Assembly (NCBI GenBank): GCA_036557785.1
Contig: DATBGZ010000055.1
Location: 29,132-93,131, forward strand
Length of the DNA stretch: 64,000 nucleotides
From: DATBGZ01 sp036557785
GTDB taxonomy: Bacteria; Actinomycetota; Actinomycetes; Mycobacteriales; Micromonosporaceae
Reading direction: 5' to 3'
Positions 63,927-64,000 of this stretch are shown piece by piece. The notes beneath the pieces are model-generated. The model ran no database searches. It had not been told where the DNA came from and saw only the letters and a list, made by a program, of their open reading frames with translations. The stretch's first letter is position 1. Every line of letters starts with the position of its first letter. The position numbers and the translations under genes are program-made.

Positions 63927-64000
63927 TCTCGTCCACTCCCGACAGTGCCACCAGTGCCAGTGACCCTAACAGAGCGTGATCACCTCGGTATCCCGGACTG
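63927..64000. other. Window end, no gene seen
   Basis: 74 bases upstream of the NDK-like gene; presumably its promoter. Nothing else recognisable. Confidence 0.4.

Overview
The window is about 72% G+C by eye, uses GTG starts heavily and carries actinobacterial marker genes (carD, radA/lpqE, DUF3263, DUF4031, a MsiK-type ATPase, SigE-type ECF sigma factor). This points to a filamentous actinomycete. Short GCTCGC-rich intergenic repeats suggest Micromonosporaceae, but that placement is an inference. No rRNA and no CRISPR were seen. There is one tRNA gene, tRNA-Thr(TGT).

Layout. 1-10 kb: the conserved block mutY (cut by the window edge), radA, lpqE, carD, ispD, ispF. In Mycobacterium tuberculosis the same block also holds disA next to radA; here no disA lies between radA and mutY. 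Three genes sit between lpqE and carD: a UbiA prenyltransferase, a UbiG-like methyltransferase and a type III polyketide synthase. 10-19 kb: mostly membrane, secreted and lipoprotein genes (two PQQ-type beta-propellers, two RDD proteins, two tandem lipoproteins) plus a HisC/Pat aminotransferase. 19-25 kb: fumC, an ECF sigma factor with a translationally coupled membrane protein, an M19 dipeptidase and a GT39-like membrane glycosyltransferase. 25-31 kb: groEL with two CIRCE operators over a readable promoter, a cold-shock gene, a frameshifted two-domain GNAT gene and thrC. 31-35 kb: an ABC-2 permease and a membrane protein fusing an X-Pro-peptidase-like hydrolase to an ABC ATPase. 35-38.5 kb: nagA and a ROK kinase divergent from a DeoR regulator. 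38.7-43.7 kb: ferric-reductase-like flavocytochrome, FMN-binding protein and ApbE, facing a two-component system. 44-50 kb: msiK; tRNA-Thr, whose 3' end is repeated about 2.07 kb downstream and marks the edges of an integrated-element remnant; a PCD-VOC fusion; an ArsR/SRPBCC pair. 50-64 kb: rlmB-cysS, glpD, HD and lipoprotein genes, an XPB helicase with its usual partner, a two-domain Dcd-like protein, a deleted ATPase pseudogene and an unusually large NDK-like protein.

How genes work together. IspD/IspF supply isoprenoid precursors, and the adjacent UbiA/methyltransferase/PKS III set could make a prenylated or methylated aromatic polyketide (inference). NagA and the ROK kinase feed amino-sugar catabolism under DeoR control. 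ApbE probably flavinylates the exported FMN-binding protein, which could take electrons from the flavocytochrome. The permease at 31.3 kb is translationally coupled to the hydrolase-ATPase fusion, so the two probably form one transporter.

Recurrent patterns. Several genes have a TANNNT-type -10 element only 6-7 nt before a GTG start, which suggests leaderless transcripts. An odd palindrome, TCCACTGTGGA, recurs across the window, and all six exact copies are in one orientation.
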